Shown here: positions 1-7,529 of the stretch, piece after piece
Numbering within the stretch: position 1 is the first letter of the stretch
How the letters are laid out: each line of letters starts with the position of its first letter
Origin: Actinomycetota bacterium
Lineage (GTDB): Bacteria; Actinomycetota; Actinomycetes; S36-B12; CAIYMF01
Assembly: GCA_026393115.1 (NCBI GenBank)
Contig: JAPLAU010000008.1
Coordinates: 248,001 to 312,000 of the forward strand
DNA length: 64,000 nucleotides
Direction of reading: 5' to 3'
Program-made: the position numbers and the translations under genes
Notes under the pieces: model-generated
The model's input: only the letters and a program-made list of their open reading frames with translations
Databases searched by the model: none
What the model was told of the DNA's origin: nothing

Positions 1-68
1 GCGACGATGGCGCGAACCTCGGCGGCGGGGTCGGGAGCGGATGTGTCAGAGGGGGAGTCAGTGGCCAT
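1..68 (-). CDS. N-terminal fragment of an unidentified protein
   Basis: An ATG on the minus strand at 68 opens a frame that stays open to the window edge, giving about 22 residues beginning MATDSPSDTSAPDPAAEV. The Ser/Asp/Pro-rich start looks like a disordered N-terminus. A purine-rich stretch (GAGGG) lies very close to the ATG. It would be divergent from the 2-KPCC homologue at 187, with the roughly 120 bp between them serving as a shared control region. There is too little sequence to assign a function, and it may not be a real gene. Confidence 0.4.
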   Translation of the reverse strand, partial: MATDSPSDTSAPDPAAEVRAIV

Positions 69-186
69 GCCCTCAGGTTGGCCGAAGAGCGCACGAGTGC
101 AATCGGCCCACCCGGGCAAAGGTTAGGCCCAACATGGGCCTGAGAGGACATGGGCTTCCGGAGGCGCAATCGCGAGGGTTGCACCC

Positions 187-1767
187 ATGACCACAGACGG
201 TATGGACATCCGAGACATCAGCATCAGTAACGCCGAGTGGCGCGTCATCATTGATGACTTCGAGGCGGGCGTGAAGGACGGCCCGATTCTCAATATCGAC
301 CCCGATGATGACCGTGAATACGACGCGATCTTCATCGGCGGCGGCGCAGGTGGTCGCTTCGGGTCGGCGTATATGAAGGCGGCGGGCGGTCGGCAGTTGA
401 CGATCGACCGCTGGCCCTTCTTGGGCGGATCGTGCCCTCACCTGGCCTGTGTGCCTCACCACCTCTTCTCTGAGGCAGCGCGTGAGCTCGACTTGGCCCG
501 CACGTTCTCGGGTCGCTTCTGGTACCCCGAGTTCGACGAGAGCAAGGCCTCCATTCTCGAAATGGTCGAACTGTTCCTGAGCGGCCGCAATAGTGCGCAC
601 TCGTTTATGAACTACCAGAGCAAGGAGCAGTTGGGGATGGAATACATCCTCAACGCCTCGGCGACCGTCATTGACGCCAACACGGTCGAGGTAGCAGGCC
701 GTACCTTCAAAGCGAAGAACCTCGTGATCGGCACCGGAGCGACCACGCGGGTGCCGGAGGTTCCGGGTATCGACCTCAAGGGTGTGTACGACTACGCGAC
801 GTTGATCGAGGAACTCGACTACGACCCGCGCTCCTGCGTGATCATCGGCGGCTCGAAGGTCGCGATCGAATACGGTTCGTTCTTCCAGGCCGCCGGTTGT
901 CAGACCACGATTTTGGCGCGTAGCCCACTCATGGCGGGCAAGGGCTTGCACCACGTTGACGACGACCTGCGTGAATACGTGGTGTGGGGCATGCGTGAGC
1001 GCGGAATTGTGATTCACGACGGAACCGAGACTCTCGAAGTACTCGGAGACGACCGCGTCACCGGTGTTCGCGTCCGCCTATCCGATGGCACGGTGACCGA
1101 TATTCCGTGCGAAATGGTGTTCATCGGAACTGGTGAGCGGGCCAACTCTGATGAATATGTCAAGACGCTCGGAGTCGCTGTCGACGACCGCGACTCGATC
1201 ATCGTCGACGCGCACATGCGCACCAACGTTCCTGGCGTCTATGCGATTGGCGACATCATTGGCCCGCCGATGGAAATGTTCAAGGCGCGCAAGTGTGGAG
1301 TGACGGCTGCACGCAACATCATGGGCGAGGACTACACCTTCGACTTCAGTGAGTACCCCGACTTCTTGCACTCCACCTACGAAATCACCTGGGTGGGATT
1401 GTCTGAACGCGAGGCGCGTGAGAAGTACGACAACGTCATTGTGTTGCAGATGCCGCCACCCGGAGTTCCCTACGGTGACATCCCGCTGCCCTGTGCCGAC
1501 GGAACGATGTTGCTTGCGTTCACGCATCCCGAGCGCACCGGATTCCAGAAGGCGGTCTTCGACGCCACCTCACGCAAGTTGGTGGGTGCTCACCACGTCG
1601 GATACGGAGCCAAGGATGGCTTCCAGTACCTCGACTACCTGATTCACAACGGCGATGGAGTGACCATTGACCAAATGGCAGAGATGAACGAATTGTTCCT
1701 CAACCCCAGCCACTTCATCCAGTTGTCTCGGCTGCGTGCGGGCGCGAAGGACTTGAAGTCGCTGTAG
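187..1767 (+). CDS. xecC: 2-ketopropyl-CoM oxidoreductase/carboxylase homologue (2-KPCC)
   Basis: FAD- and NADPH-dependent disulfide oxidoreductase-family protein of 526 residues. In Xanthobacter the family member cleaves 2-ketopropyl-CoM and carboxylates the product to acetoacetate, releasing CoM. Visible here: an FAD-binding loop GGGAGGR (51-57), the redox pair in GGSCPHLACVPHHLF (C83 and C88, four residues between), Arg57 and Arg368 at positions matching the CoM-sulfonate-binding arginines, and the C-terminal LFLNPSHFIQLSRLRAG (F504, H509) that replaces the usual catalytic His-Glu of glutathione-reductase relatives. These features separate 2-KPCC from ordinary lipoamide or mercuric reductases; the match to Xanthobacter XecC is from memory. 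It converges with the CoM biosynthesis operon, 3 bp from its last gene. GAGGG lies about 9 bp before the ATG. Confidence 0.87.
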   Translation: MTTDGMDIRDISISNAEWRVIIDDFEAGVKDGPILNIDPDDDREYDAIFIGGGAGGRFGSAYMKAAGGRQLTIDRWPFLGGSCPHLACVPHHLFSEAARELDLARTFSGRFWYPEFDESKASILEMVELFLSGRNSAHSFMNYQSKEQLGMEYILNASATVIDANTVEVAGRTFKAKNLVIGTGATTRVPEVPGIDLKGVYDYATLIEELDYDPRSCVIIGGSKVAIEYGSFFQAAGCQTTILARSPLMAGKGLHHVDDDLREYVVWGMRERGIVIHDGTETLEVLGDDRVTGVRVRLSDGTVTDIPCEMVFIGTGERANSDEYVKTLGVAVDDRDSIIVDAHMRTNVPGVYAIGDIIGPPMEMFKARKCGVTAARNIMGEDYTFDFSEYPDFLHSTYEITWVGLSEREAREKYDNVIVLQMPPPGVPYGDIPLPCADGTMLLAFTHPERTGFQKAVFDATSRKLVGAHHVGYGAKDGFQYLDYLIHNGDGVTIDQMAEMNELFLNPSHFIQLSRLRAGAKDLKSL

Positions 1768-1770
1768 CCG

Positions 1771-3294
1771 TTATTTTGCAGCAAGGCTGGCGGCGCGTTC
1801 ACGCAATTGCGTGAGCGCGCCGTTGCCCTTCGCCGCACGTTCGACGAACCACGTGCGTTGTGCTGCCACGATCGGCCGGAGTGTCGCGATTTCGTCGCGT
1901 ACGAGATCAGGCCCGCAACCACCGGGTTCGCTGCGTGATGCCACGAGAGTGACCGGGTCGAGAATGGCTGCGAGATCGAGGGTGCGGGCTGCTTCAGGCA
2001 GCGGACCGCCCGTGAGTTCAACGCAGGATGCCTCAAGAGTGTTGATGCTGATGGGCTGTGCGGTGCGCAGCGACTGCGCAACCGTGTGGCCAACGATGCG
2101 GTAGGCCGTGCGGTAGTCAAGACCTGCAACCAAAACCAACTCGTCGGCAATATCAGTGGAAGCCGTCTGCTGATCGTGAGCACTGCGCGACATCGCCTCA
2201 GCATTAATCTGCAGGGTGCGCACTACCACCGTCGCCAGACGTACGAGGCGGGTGGCGAGCGTGAGTGACGCCGCGACTTCGCCATACGAGTGCAGCCAGT
2301 TGTCGGTTGAAGCAGAAGGAGTACGCGCAGTTGCGGCAATTCCTGCGAGGCGGCCGATCATGGTGCTGGCGCCCGCGCGAATCACCGACAGCGCGTAAGG
2401 GTTGCGCTTTTGGGGCATCAGTACCGACGCGCGGCACAGTGAGGCATCAACTGTGACAAGACCGAAGCCAGCGCTTGCGAAGATCTGGAGGTCTTCGGCA
2501 AGCCGATCGGCTGTGATGACCGTTTGAGCGGCAGCGGCGGTGATCTCAATGAGTCCGTCGATCGTCCACATGGTGTCGCGGGTGTTGCGGCCAACGGCAG
2601 CGAAGCCGAGTAGTTCGGCAAGGCGTGCGCGATCGAGGTGCATGCGTGTGCCAGCGACTCCACCCGAACCTGCTGGTGAGACGTCGATCCACTCATGTGC
2701 TGCGCGAATGCGCGGAAGGTGGCGCGCCGACTCTTCAGCAAAACTCGCCAGGTAGTGCCCGAAAGTCGACGGCTGCGCGAGTTGCAGGTATGTGGTGTCG
2801 GCCCACACCGTGTCGGCGAGTTCAACCGCACGATCGCCGAGGCTATCGGAGAAGTCAGCAACGGCATCGGCGAGGTCAACGAGAAGATCTCGCACAGCAA
2901 GACGGAATGCGATGCGTCCGGCCTCACGTCGCGTGCGACCGAGATGAACCCATCCGGCGGTGTCGCCAATACGTCGAGTGAGTTCCTTTTCACGACTGTT
3001 GTAGGCGTCACCAAGAATTACGTCGTACGGAAAGTCGTCAACTGCCACGGCGCCCATCGTTAGCAATTCACCGAGCAGTTCGCGAGCCACGTCGTCACTG
3101 ACCAGACCCGATTCATGCAGGGCAATGACGTGGGCGAGGTCGGCCACGAGTAGCCCGTCATGCAGCAGCGGAGCATCGGCAAGTTCGAGTGCGTAGCCAG
3201 CGGCGACTAACTCGGGCGCGGGTCCGGCAGAGATGCGGCCATCGGCGCCGAGGTAGCCCTCAGGGGTCGCGGGGTGATCAGCAGAGGTACTCAC
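1771..3294 (-). CDS. Argininosuccinate-lyase-like protein of the CoM operon (XcbD-like)
   Basis: Aspartase/fumarase-superfamily protein of 507 residues, closest in pattern to argininosuccinate lyase. The mobile-loop signature is present as CRASVLMPQKRNP (287-299, Ser290 in the catalytic-serine position), and AQPSTFGHYL (174-183) matches the ASL core. However, the THLQ catalytic pair of ASL reads TYLQ (168-171), so the general-base histidine is a tyrosine. The gene is last in the operon; its GTG overlaps the TGA of the PLP enzyme. In Xanthobacter CoM synthesis two proteins of this superfamily act after sulfite addition (phosphate elimination and a decarboxylation step). I infer this is the second one. 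A true argininosuccinate lyase is unlikely: no other arginine genes are nearby and the catalytic histidine is missing. Confidence 0.65.
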   Translation of the reverse strand: MSTSADHPATPEGYLGADGRISAGPAPELVAAGYALELADAPLLHDGLLVADLAHVIALHESGLVSDDVARELLGELLTMGAVAVDDFPYDVILGDAYNSREKELTRRIGDTAGWVHLGRTRREAGRIAFRLAVRDLLVDLADAVADFSDSLGDRAVELADTVWADTTYLQLAQPSTFGHYLASFAEESARHLPRIRAAHEWIDVSPAGSGGVAGTRMHLDRARLAELLGFAAVGRNTRDTMWTIDGLIEITAAAAQTVITADRLAEDLQIFASAGFGLVTVDASLCRASVLMPQKRNPYALSVIRAGASTMIGRLAGIAATARTPSASTDNWLHSYGEVAASLTLATRLVRLATVVVRTLQINAEAMSRSAHDQQTASTDIADELVLVAGLDYRTAYRIVGHTVAQSLRTAQPISINTLEASCVELTGGPLPEAARTLDLAAILDPVTLVASRSEPGGCGPDLVRDEIATLRPIVAAQRTWFVERAAKGNGALTQLRERAASLAAK

Positions 3295-4268
3295 AAGTCA
3301 CCATCCTGCACGAACAGTGTGGGTGCTCCGCCGGAGACAAGGAATACGACCGGCCCGGTGATGTCGCCATTGCTTGCCGCAAACACGAGTGCAGCCATTG
3401 CCTTGGCGCAGAAGGGTGGGTCGAGGAAGAGCGCCTCACTACGCGCGACGAGATCGGCGGCCGACCTACCCTCAGCGGATGCGTAGCCGTACCCAGGGCC
3501 GATCCATCCGTCGACGATGTTGACCTGCGCCGCGTGAGGAGTTGGTGTGCCGATCAACTCGGCGGTGCCGGTGGCGAGGGCAAGAACTCGCTCGCGACAT
3601 TCGTCCGCTGTGCGGCTGACAGTGACACCGATGACCTCGGGAAGAATGCCTGCGGCCACAGCGGCCACGAGACCAGCTTGAGTACCGCACGAACCGGTTG
3701 CCATCCAGAGAGTGGGATTCGCGAGTCCGGCCGCGGTCGTCTGTTCACGCAATTCGAGTGCCGCGGCGACGTAACCGATGGCACCACGTGAGGTGGCGCC
3801 TCCGCGCGGCAGCACGGCGGGGTTGCGTCCAGCGGCGCGAAGTTCGTGCGCGGTCATGTCAATGAGGGCGTCGACGGTCGCACGCGATGGGTCACCGGTG
3901 TATTGCACCGTGGTGCCGATCGTTGAGTGCAGCAAGAGATTGCCTTGCACTGTCGGTGGTGCGTCGCCGTAGAAGCAGACGATTGAGTCGAGGCCGCATC
4001 GTCGCGCCGCGAGAGCGGCCAACATCGACCAGTTGGACTGGGGGCCCGAGCCGGTGACGAGGACGTCGCACTCACGCGCGAGTGCGTCGCCCAGCAGAAA
4101 CTCGAGCGGCCGCACCTTGTTGCCGCCGAGGCCGATACCCGTGAGGTCGTCGCGCTTGAACCAGATCTCGATGCCCAACTCTTCTGACAGTCGCGGGGCA
4201 GCAACGAGCGGTGTGGGAAGGGTGCCGAGATGTTCGCGAGGAATTGCCGAAAGGTCGGGATCAGCCAT
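3291..4268 (-). CDS. PLP-dependent enzyme, CoM synthase candidate (XcbE-like, D-cysteine desulfhydrase fold)
   Basis: Fold-type II PLP enzyme of 325 residues in the ACC deaminase/D-cysteine desulfhydrase family. The Schiff-base lysine is K51 in GGNKVRPLEFLLGDA, the N-terminus LPTPLVAAPRLSEELG is typical, and a glycine-rich phosphate loop GSCGTQAG lies in the second half. The family motif QSNH reads QSNW (77-80), which may mark a changed substrate. In Xanthobacter a family member performs the thiolation step of CoM synthesis using cysteine sulfur. The ATG at 4268 was chosen because it removes a 66-residue extension lying inside the upstream gene and overlaps that gene's stop by 8 bp, a usual operon join. 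The stop overlaps the next GTG. Without its neighbours it would be called D-cysteine desulfhydrase. Confidence 0.7.
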   Translation of the reverse strand: MADPDLSAIPREHLGTLPTPLVAAPRLSEELGIEIWFKRDDLTGIGLGGNKVRPLEFLLGDALARECDVLVTGSGPQSNWSMLAALAARRCGLDSIVCFYGDAPPTVQGNLLLHSTIGTTVQYTGDPSRATVDALIDMTAHELRAAGRNPAVLPRGGATSRGAIGYVAAALELREQTTAAGLANPTLWMATGSCGTQAGLVAAVAAGILPEVIGVTVSRTADECRERVLALATGTAELIGTPTPHAAQVNIVDGWIGPGYGYASAEGRSAADLVARSEALFLDPPFCAKAMAALVFAASNGDITGPVVFLVSGGAPTLFVQDGDL

Positions 4269-5607
4269 CGAGTCGGCCGAGGGTTGCGTCAATGAAACGG
4301 GGAATCGAACCGAGTGCGCGCGTGGGATCGAGTAATTCGTCGAGTTCGTCATCGGAAATCTGGCTGAGCCGATCATCGGCGCGCAGGGCCGTGCGCAGAT
4401 CGTCACCGCGTTCGCGTCCGGCGAGTGATGCTTCGTACACGATGCGATGAGCAGTGTGCTTACCAACGCGATCGGACAGCGCGCGCATGACTGGTTCGCT
4501 CAGTACGTAACCGCGTTGCGCATCAAGGTTCGCGCGCATGCGCTCGGTATCAACCTCGAGGCCGATGAGAATACGTTCAACCGCAGCGGTACTCACGGCG
4601 CTGTAGTGACAGGTTTCAGGAAGGATGACCCACTCGGTCTTCCAGGCGCGACCGTCGCGTTCGTGCCCGTGAATCATGCCTTCAATAGCCAGATCCGAAT
4701 TCACCCGCACGAGGCGTGCCAGGGTGCTGACGTGTTCGGCCCACTCGGGGTTTCGCTTATGCGGCATGGTGATGCTGCCGACAGTTCCGACTAACAACGG
4801 TTCACGAAGCTCGCCGATCTCGGTGCGTTGTAGCTCGTACACCTCGTCGCCGATCTTGGCCACGGTCGCCGTCACCATCGCCATCAATGTCATGAACTCA
4901 GCGAATCCGTCGCGTGCGGTGAGCCACGGCAGAGTGGGTACTGCGAGATCGAGTCGACGTGCGAAAGCCTTGATCATTGGTTCGGCGCTGTCGCCCCAGA
5001 ATTCCATTGAGCCAAGGGCACCAGCAAGCTGCACCATTTCGCGGCGCTGTCGTGTTTCGGCGATGCGCTGAAGATGCCGGTCAATCTCTTCGGCCCACAC
5101 CGCGGCTTTGAAGCCGAACGTGATCGGAAGTCCTGGCTGCCCATGCGTACGCCCGCACATCAAAGTGTCGCGATGTGTGCGTGCGAGCTGAAGTGCTGCG
5201 GCACGTGCCGCAACGAGGTTGCGCGTCACGATGTCGCTGACGGTGCGCATGATGAGCGCGGCCCACGTATCGGAAAGATCTTGCACTGTTGCCCCGTAGT
5301 AGACCCACTCGCGAGCGTCTTCGGGAAGTCGTTGTTCAAGAATTCGAATGAGACCGAGCGTGGAGTGTCCCGTTGCGCGCGTGAGTTCGCCGACTTCGAC
5401 CGGATCGGGTAGCCAGTCAGTGATGGCGACTCGAATCGACTGCGCGGCTTCGGTAGGAACCAGTCCGACCTCAGCCTGAGCCTCAGCGAGGGTGGCGAGA
5501 ATGTCGAGCCACGCGCGAAGGCGCGCTTCGTCGCTGAAGAGGTTGCGGGTCTCGTCGGTACTCCAGAGGTGCCCGTACACCGCCGACCCGGTCAGGTGCG
5601 CGCTCAT
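4261..5607 (-). CDS. Aspartase/fumarase-superfamily lyase, phosphosulfolactate to sulfoacrylate candidate (XcbC-like)
   Basis: A 448-residue protein resembling adenylosuccinate lyase and carboxymuconate cycloisomerase. It keeps the superfamily signature GSITMPHKRNP (277-287, Ser278 in the catalytic loop) and the THGQPGLP segment (His155). The genuine purine purB lies at 31620-33047 and is a clearly different protein, so this is not a duplicate purine gene. It follows the 309-residue unknown with an ATGA overlap (5604-5607) and runs into the PLP gene with an 8-bp overlap. By analogy with Xanthobacter XcbC it would eliminate phosphate from phosphosulfolactate to give sulfoacrylate. The assignment of XcbC against XcbD between this gene and 1771-3294 could be the reverse. 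Confidence 0.68.
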   Translation of the reverse strand: MSAHLTGSAVYGHLWSTDETRNLFSDEARLRAWLDILATLAEAQAEVGLVPTEAAQSIRVAITDWLPDPVEVGELTRATGHSTLGLIRILEQRLPEDAREWVYYGATVQDLSDTWAALIMRTVSDIVTRNLVAARAAALQLARTHRDTLMCGRTHGQPGLPITFGFKAAVWAEEIDRHLQRIAETRQRREMVQLAGALGSMEFWGDSAEPMIKAFARRLDLAVPTLPWLTARDGFAEFMTLMAMVTATVAKIGDEVYELQRTEIGELREPLLVGTVGSITMPHKRNPEWAEHVSTLARLVRVNSDLAIEGMIHGHERDGRAWKTEWVILPETCHYSAVSTAAVERILIGLEVDTERMRANLDAQRGYVLSEPVMRALSDRVGKHTAHRIVYEASLAGRERGDDLRTALRADDRLSQISDDELDELLDPTRALGSIPRFIDATLGRLDG

Positions 5608-6533
5608 GGTGTGAGTGCGGAACCGATCTGCTTGGGCTCGGGTAGTGGGCCGACTCCGGTGATCATGCGCAGGGCGAGTCGAATTTCATCGAGGTTCGAA
5701 CCCCACGGCACGATGGCAGTGTTTCCCCGAACTTCAACTCCGCGCTCAAGCAGGCAGCACTTGGTCAGAACGAGTGCGTCTTGGCCGAGTTGCTCAGCGC
5801 GGTGGTTGGGGCAGAAGTCGACCTGCTCGGGTTCGTCACCATAGAAATGCCGGTGGAATTGAACCGACCGCTCGCAGCCGATCAAGGTCCAGTCGAGACG
5901 CTCGGGCGGGCGAGTGTCGAGGAAGGTGACCTCGGCAGGAAGGTCGACACCTGAACCACGACAGGGAAGTAAGTACCCGTTCGCGGGGTTGTCTTTCGCC
6001 ATTTCGCGAATGTCGACCGCGTCGAGTACGAGGCGAATGGGTGGAAGGTCCTCGTCGAATCCGACCGCCTGCTTTGCGAGTTCGAAGAGCTTCGCCGGCT
6101 CGGGTGGAACAACTTCGGTGACGATGACGGTGACGGGATTGGGCTGCCAGATGACGTTGATGTGCTCGTACTTGCCTTGAACCGCATAGGCGTCGGTGTC
6201 GGGTTGAGCGTGAGCAAGGGCGCTGAAGGCGAGCTGGGTGGGATTGCCGACGTCAGTAGTGGGATCGACGATGAACACGATGCGGTCGGGTCCGGCCAAC
6301 ACTCGCGCTTCGGTGACCGGAGAAAACAGCGGTTCGAACGATTCCTTGCGCACTTCGATCAGGGCGCGGTCATCGCCGTTGCTTAGCAGCAGCCATTCAG
6401 TGCGGCGGTAGACCTCGCGGCCCAGGATGTAGTCGAGAATCGCCGCCTCGTCGCCTAGGTCAATGTCGGCCTCCTGTGCCGACAGCCCGCGGTAAGGGCG
6501 GGTCATGGTGTTAGGCGCGGGAAGCGGAATCAT
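5604..6533 (-). CDS. Unrecognised protein embedded in the CoM biosynthesis operon
   Basis: 309 residues, no family recognised. It appears soluble, acidic and without signal peptide or membrane segment. The C-terminal third is rich in potential metal ligands: Cys and His in LLPCRGSG, IGCERSVQFHRHFYG, VDFCPNHRAEQ and LTKCCLLERG. It begins 12 bp after the phosphosulfolactate synthase and its stop overlaps the next ATG (ATGA), so it is cotranscribed and probably translationally coupled with CoM synthesis genes. It matches none of the enzyme types known in the bacterial CoM pathway. Candidate roles are a sulfite or sulfur delivery protein, a metal-dependent accessory protein, or a pathway step handled elsewhere in Xanthobacter. 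The ATG at 6533 has only a weak ribosome site; an internal ATG nine codons in is possible. Confidence 0.75.
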   Translation of the reverse strand: MIPLPAPNTMTRPYRGLSAQEADIDLGDEAAILDYILGREVYRRTEWLLLSNGDDRALIEVRKESFEPLFSPVTEARVLAGPDRIVFIVDPTTDVGNPTQLAFSALAHAQPDTDAYAVQGKYEHINVIWQPNPVTVIVTEVVPPEPAKLFELAKQAVGFDEDLPPIRLVLDAVDIREMAKDNPANGYLLPCRGSGVDLPAEVTFLDTRPPERLDWTLIGCERSVQFHRHFYGDEPEQVDFCPNHRAEQLGQDALVLTKCCLLERGVEVRGNTAIVPWGSNLDEIRLALRMITGVGPLPEPKQIGSALTP

Positions 6534-6545
6534 GAAGTCATCCTG

Positions 6546-7337
6546 TCAGTGGTGGGAAGCCTGCACTGGGTTGATGGCCGAGATCTGTAACGCGGTGTCG
6601 GCGCGAAGGCCGAGGCGAAGAGTCTCAAGCGGGATCACGTCATCGGTGGCGATGTTCCCGAGATTCACCTCGGGACCCACGGTGGCAATGAACCAGGTTT
6701 GCTGCGTCTTCGATGGAGCTTCGAAGATGACCCGGTCGAGTGGGATTCGCGCACCGATTGCGTCGATGAGATCGTCGCGCACGGAGCCATTTCCGTTATA
6801 GATGCCGACCGTGCCGCTTTCGCGTCCTTCAGTGACGAGCCACTGAGCTCCAGCCTCAAGGTCGGATTCCATCTCGGCAATCCACTGGTCGGCGATGACC
6901 GGAACCGACGGATCCTTGGCGCCAACCTCGGCGGCGACGGCGAAGTCTGCGCTCAGCAGCCGCACGAGCGCGGCCTTACTTTCGCGATCAAGCAAGCCGA
7001 GTCCGTTGGAGACTTCGACGACCGAAACCCCGCACGACAGTGCCCATTCGCGAAGCTCGGCCACCTTGCCTTGCGCGGCACAGACCTCAAGCAGTGTTCC
7101 GCCCAAACTCACCTCAACGCCGCCTGCCCGGTAGGCCGCAACGCGCTCGGTGAACTGCGGGTCGACGTAGCCGATACCCCAACCCACCTTCACAATGTCG
7201 ATCAACTCAGCGCATTGCGCGATCAGGGCGTGGGTCGCGGGCACGGTCAGGCCTTTGTCGAGAACGTGGGTGAGCCCTCGCGAGCGGGGCTTGGAGTCGC
7301 GAGGCGGCAGGGTGAGGAAACTTGGCCGATCCGGCAT
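6546..7337 (-). CDS. comA: Phosphosulfolactate synthase (ComA/XcbB family)
   Basis: 263-residue TIM-barrel protein. The family adds sulfite to phosphoenolpyruvate to make (R)-phosphosulfolactate, the first committed step of CoM synthesis. The diagnostic N-terminus KPRSRGLTHVLDKG (16-29) is clear, followed by DIVKVGWG, a VSLGGTLLEV strand and a loop rich in Glu/Asp (AEVGAKD). The ATG at 7337 was chosen over an upstream in-frame start because a near-perfect GGGAGGAG lies 7 bp before it and the length then fits the family. It is the first gene of the five-gene minus-strand operon and diverges from the flavoprotein at 7530. Relatives also occur in spore sulfolactate synthesis, but the following genes point to CoM. 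Confidence 0.88.
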   Translation of the reverse strand: MPDRPSFLTLPPRDSKPRSRGLTHVLDKGLTVPATHALIAQCAELIDIVKVGWGIGYVDPQFTERVAAYRAGGVEVSLGGTLLEVCAAQGKVAELREWALSCGVSVVEVSNGLGLLDRESKAALVRLLSADFAVAAEVGAKDPSVPVIADQWIAEMESDLEAGAQWLVTEGRESGTVGIYNGNGSVRDDLIDAIGARIPLDRVIFEAPSKTQQTWFIATVGPEVNLGNIATDDVIPLETLRLGLRADTALQISAINPVQASHH

Positions 7338-7529
7338 TAGGTTCTCCTCCCGATAGGCAGCCGCGCGTGAGGGTCGGATTATTCGCGCCCCTGTGAGGAC
7401 CCTAGGAGAATATGTGCCCATTCTCACCCGTCCTGTGAGGCCTAAGAATCATTAGTACTTCGGTCACTGGGGGCATGGGTTACGCCGGGGTGTGCTGTCA
7501 GTCTCCGTAAAGGAACCGGGAGGAGTCGC
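7338..7529. promoter_or_regulatory. Divergent control region of the CoM operon and flavoprotein operon
   Basis: 192 bp between divergent starts, with a strong Shine-Dalgarno at each end. It contains two direct copies of CCTGTGAGG (7390-7398 and 7432-7440) whose starts are exactly 42 bp apart, about four helical turns, as expected for operator half-sites on one DNA face. An AT-richer patch (AGAATATGTG) lies between them. No regulator gene is seen in the island, so any binding protein is unknown. Promoter boxes cannot be placed with confidence. Confidence 0.5.

Noticed and set aside
73-1017. Long minus-strand ORF of 314 codons opposite the 2-KPCC gene
   Set aside because: It is the antisense of a strongly conserved enzyme, is rich in Arg/His/Val as such shadows are, and has no ribosome site or recognisable domain.
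4261-5607. Duplicate purB (adenylosuccinate lyase)
   Set aside because: A complete purB lies in the purine operon at 31620-33047, this copy differs strongly, and its operon context is CoM synthesis.
6546-7337. Evidence for methanogenesis from the ComA homologue
   Set aside because: No methyl-CoM reductase or other archaeal genes are present; the bacterial epoxide pathway explains CoM use.
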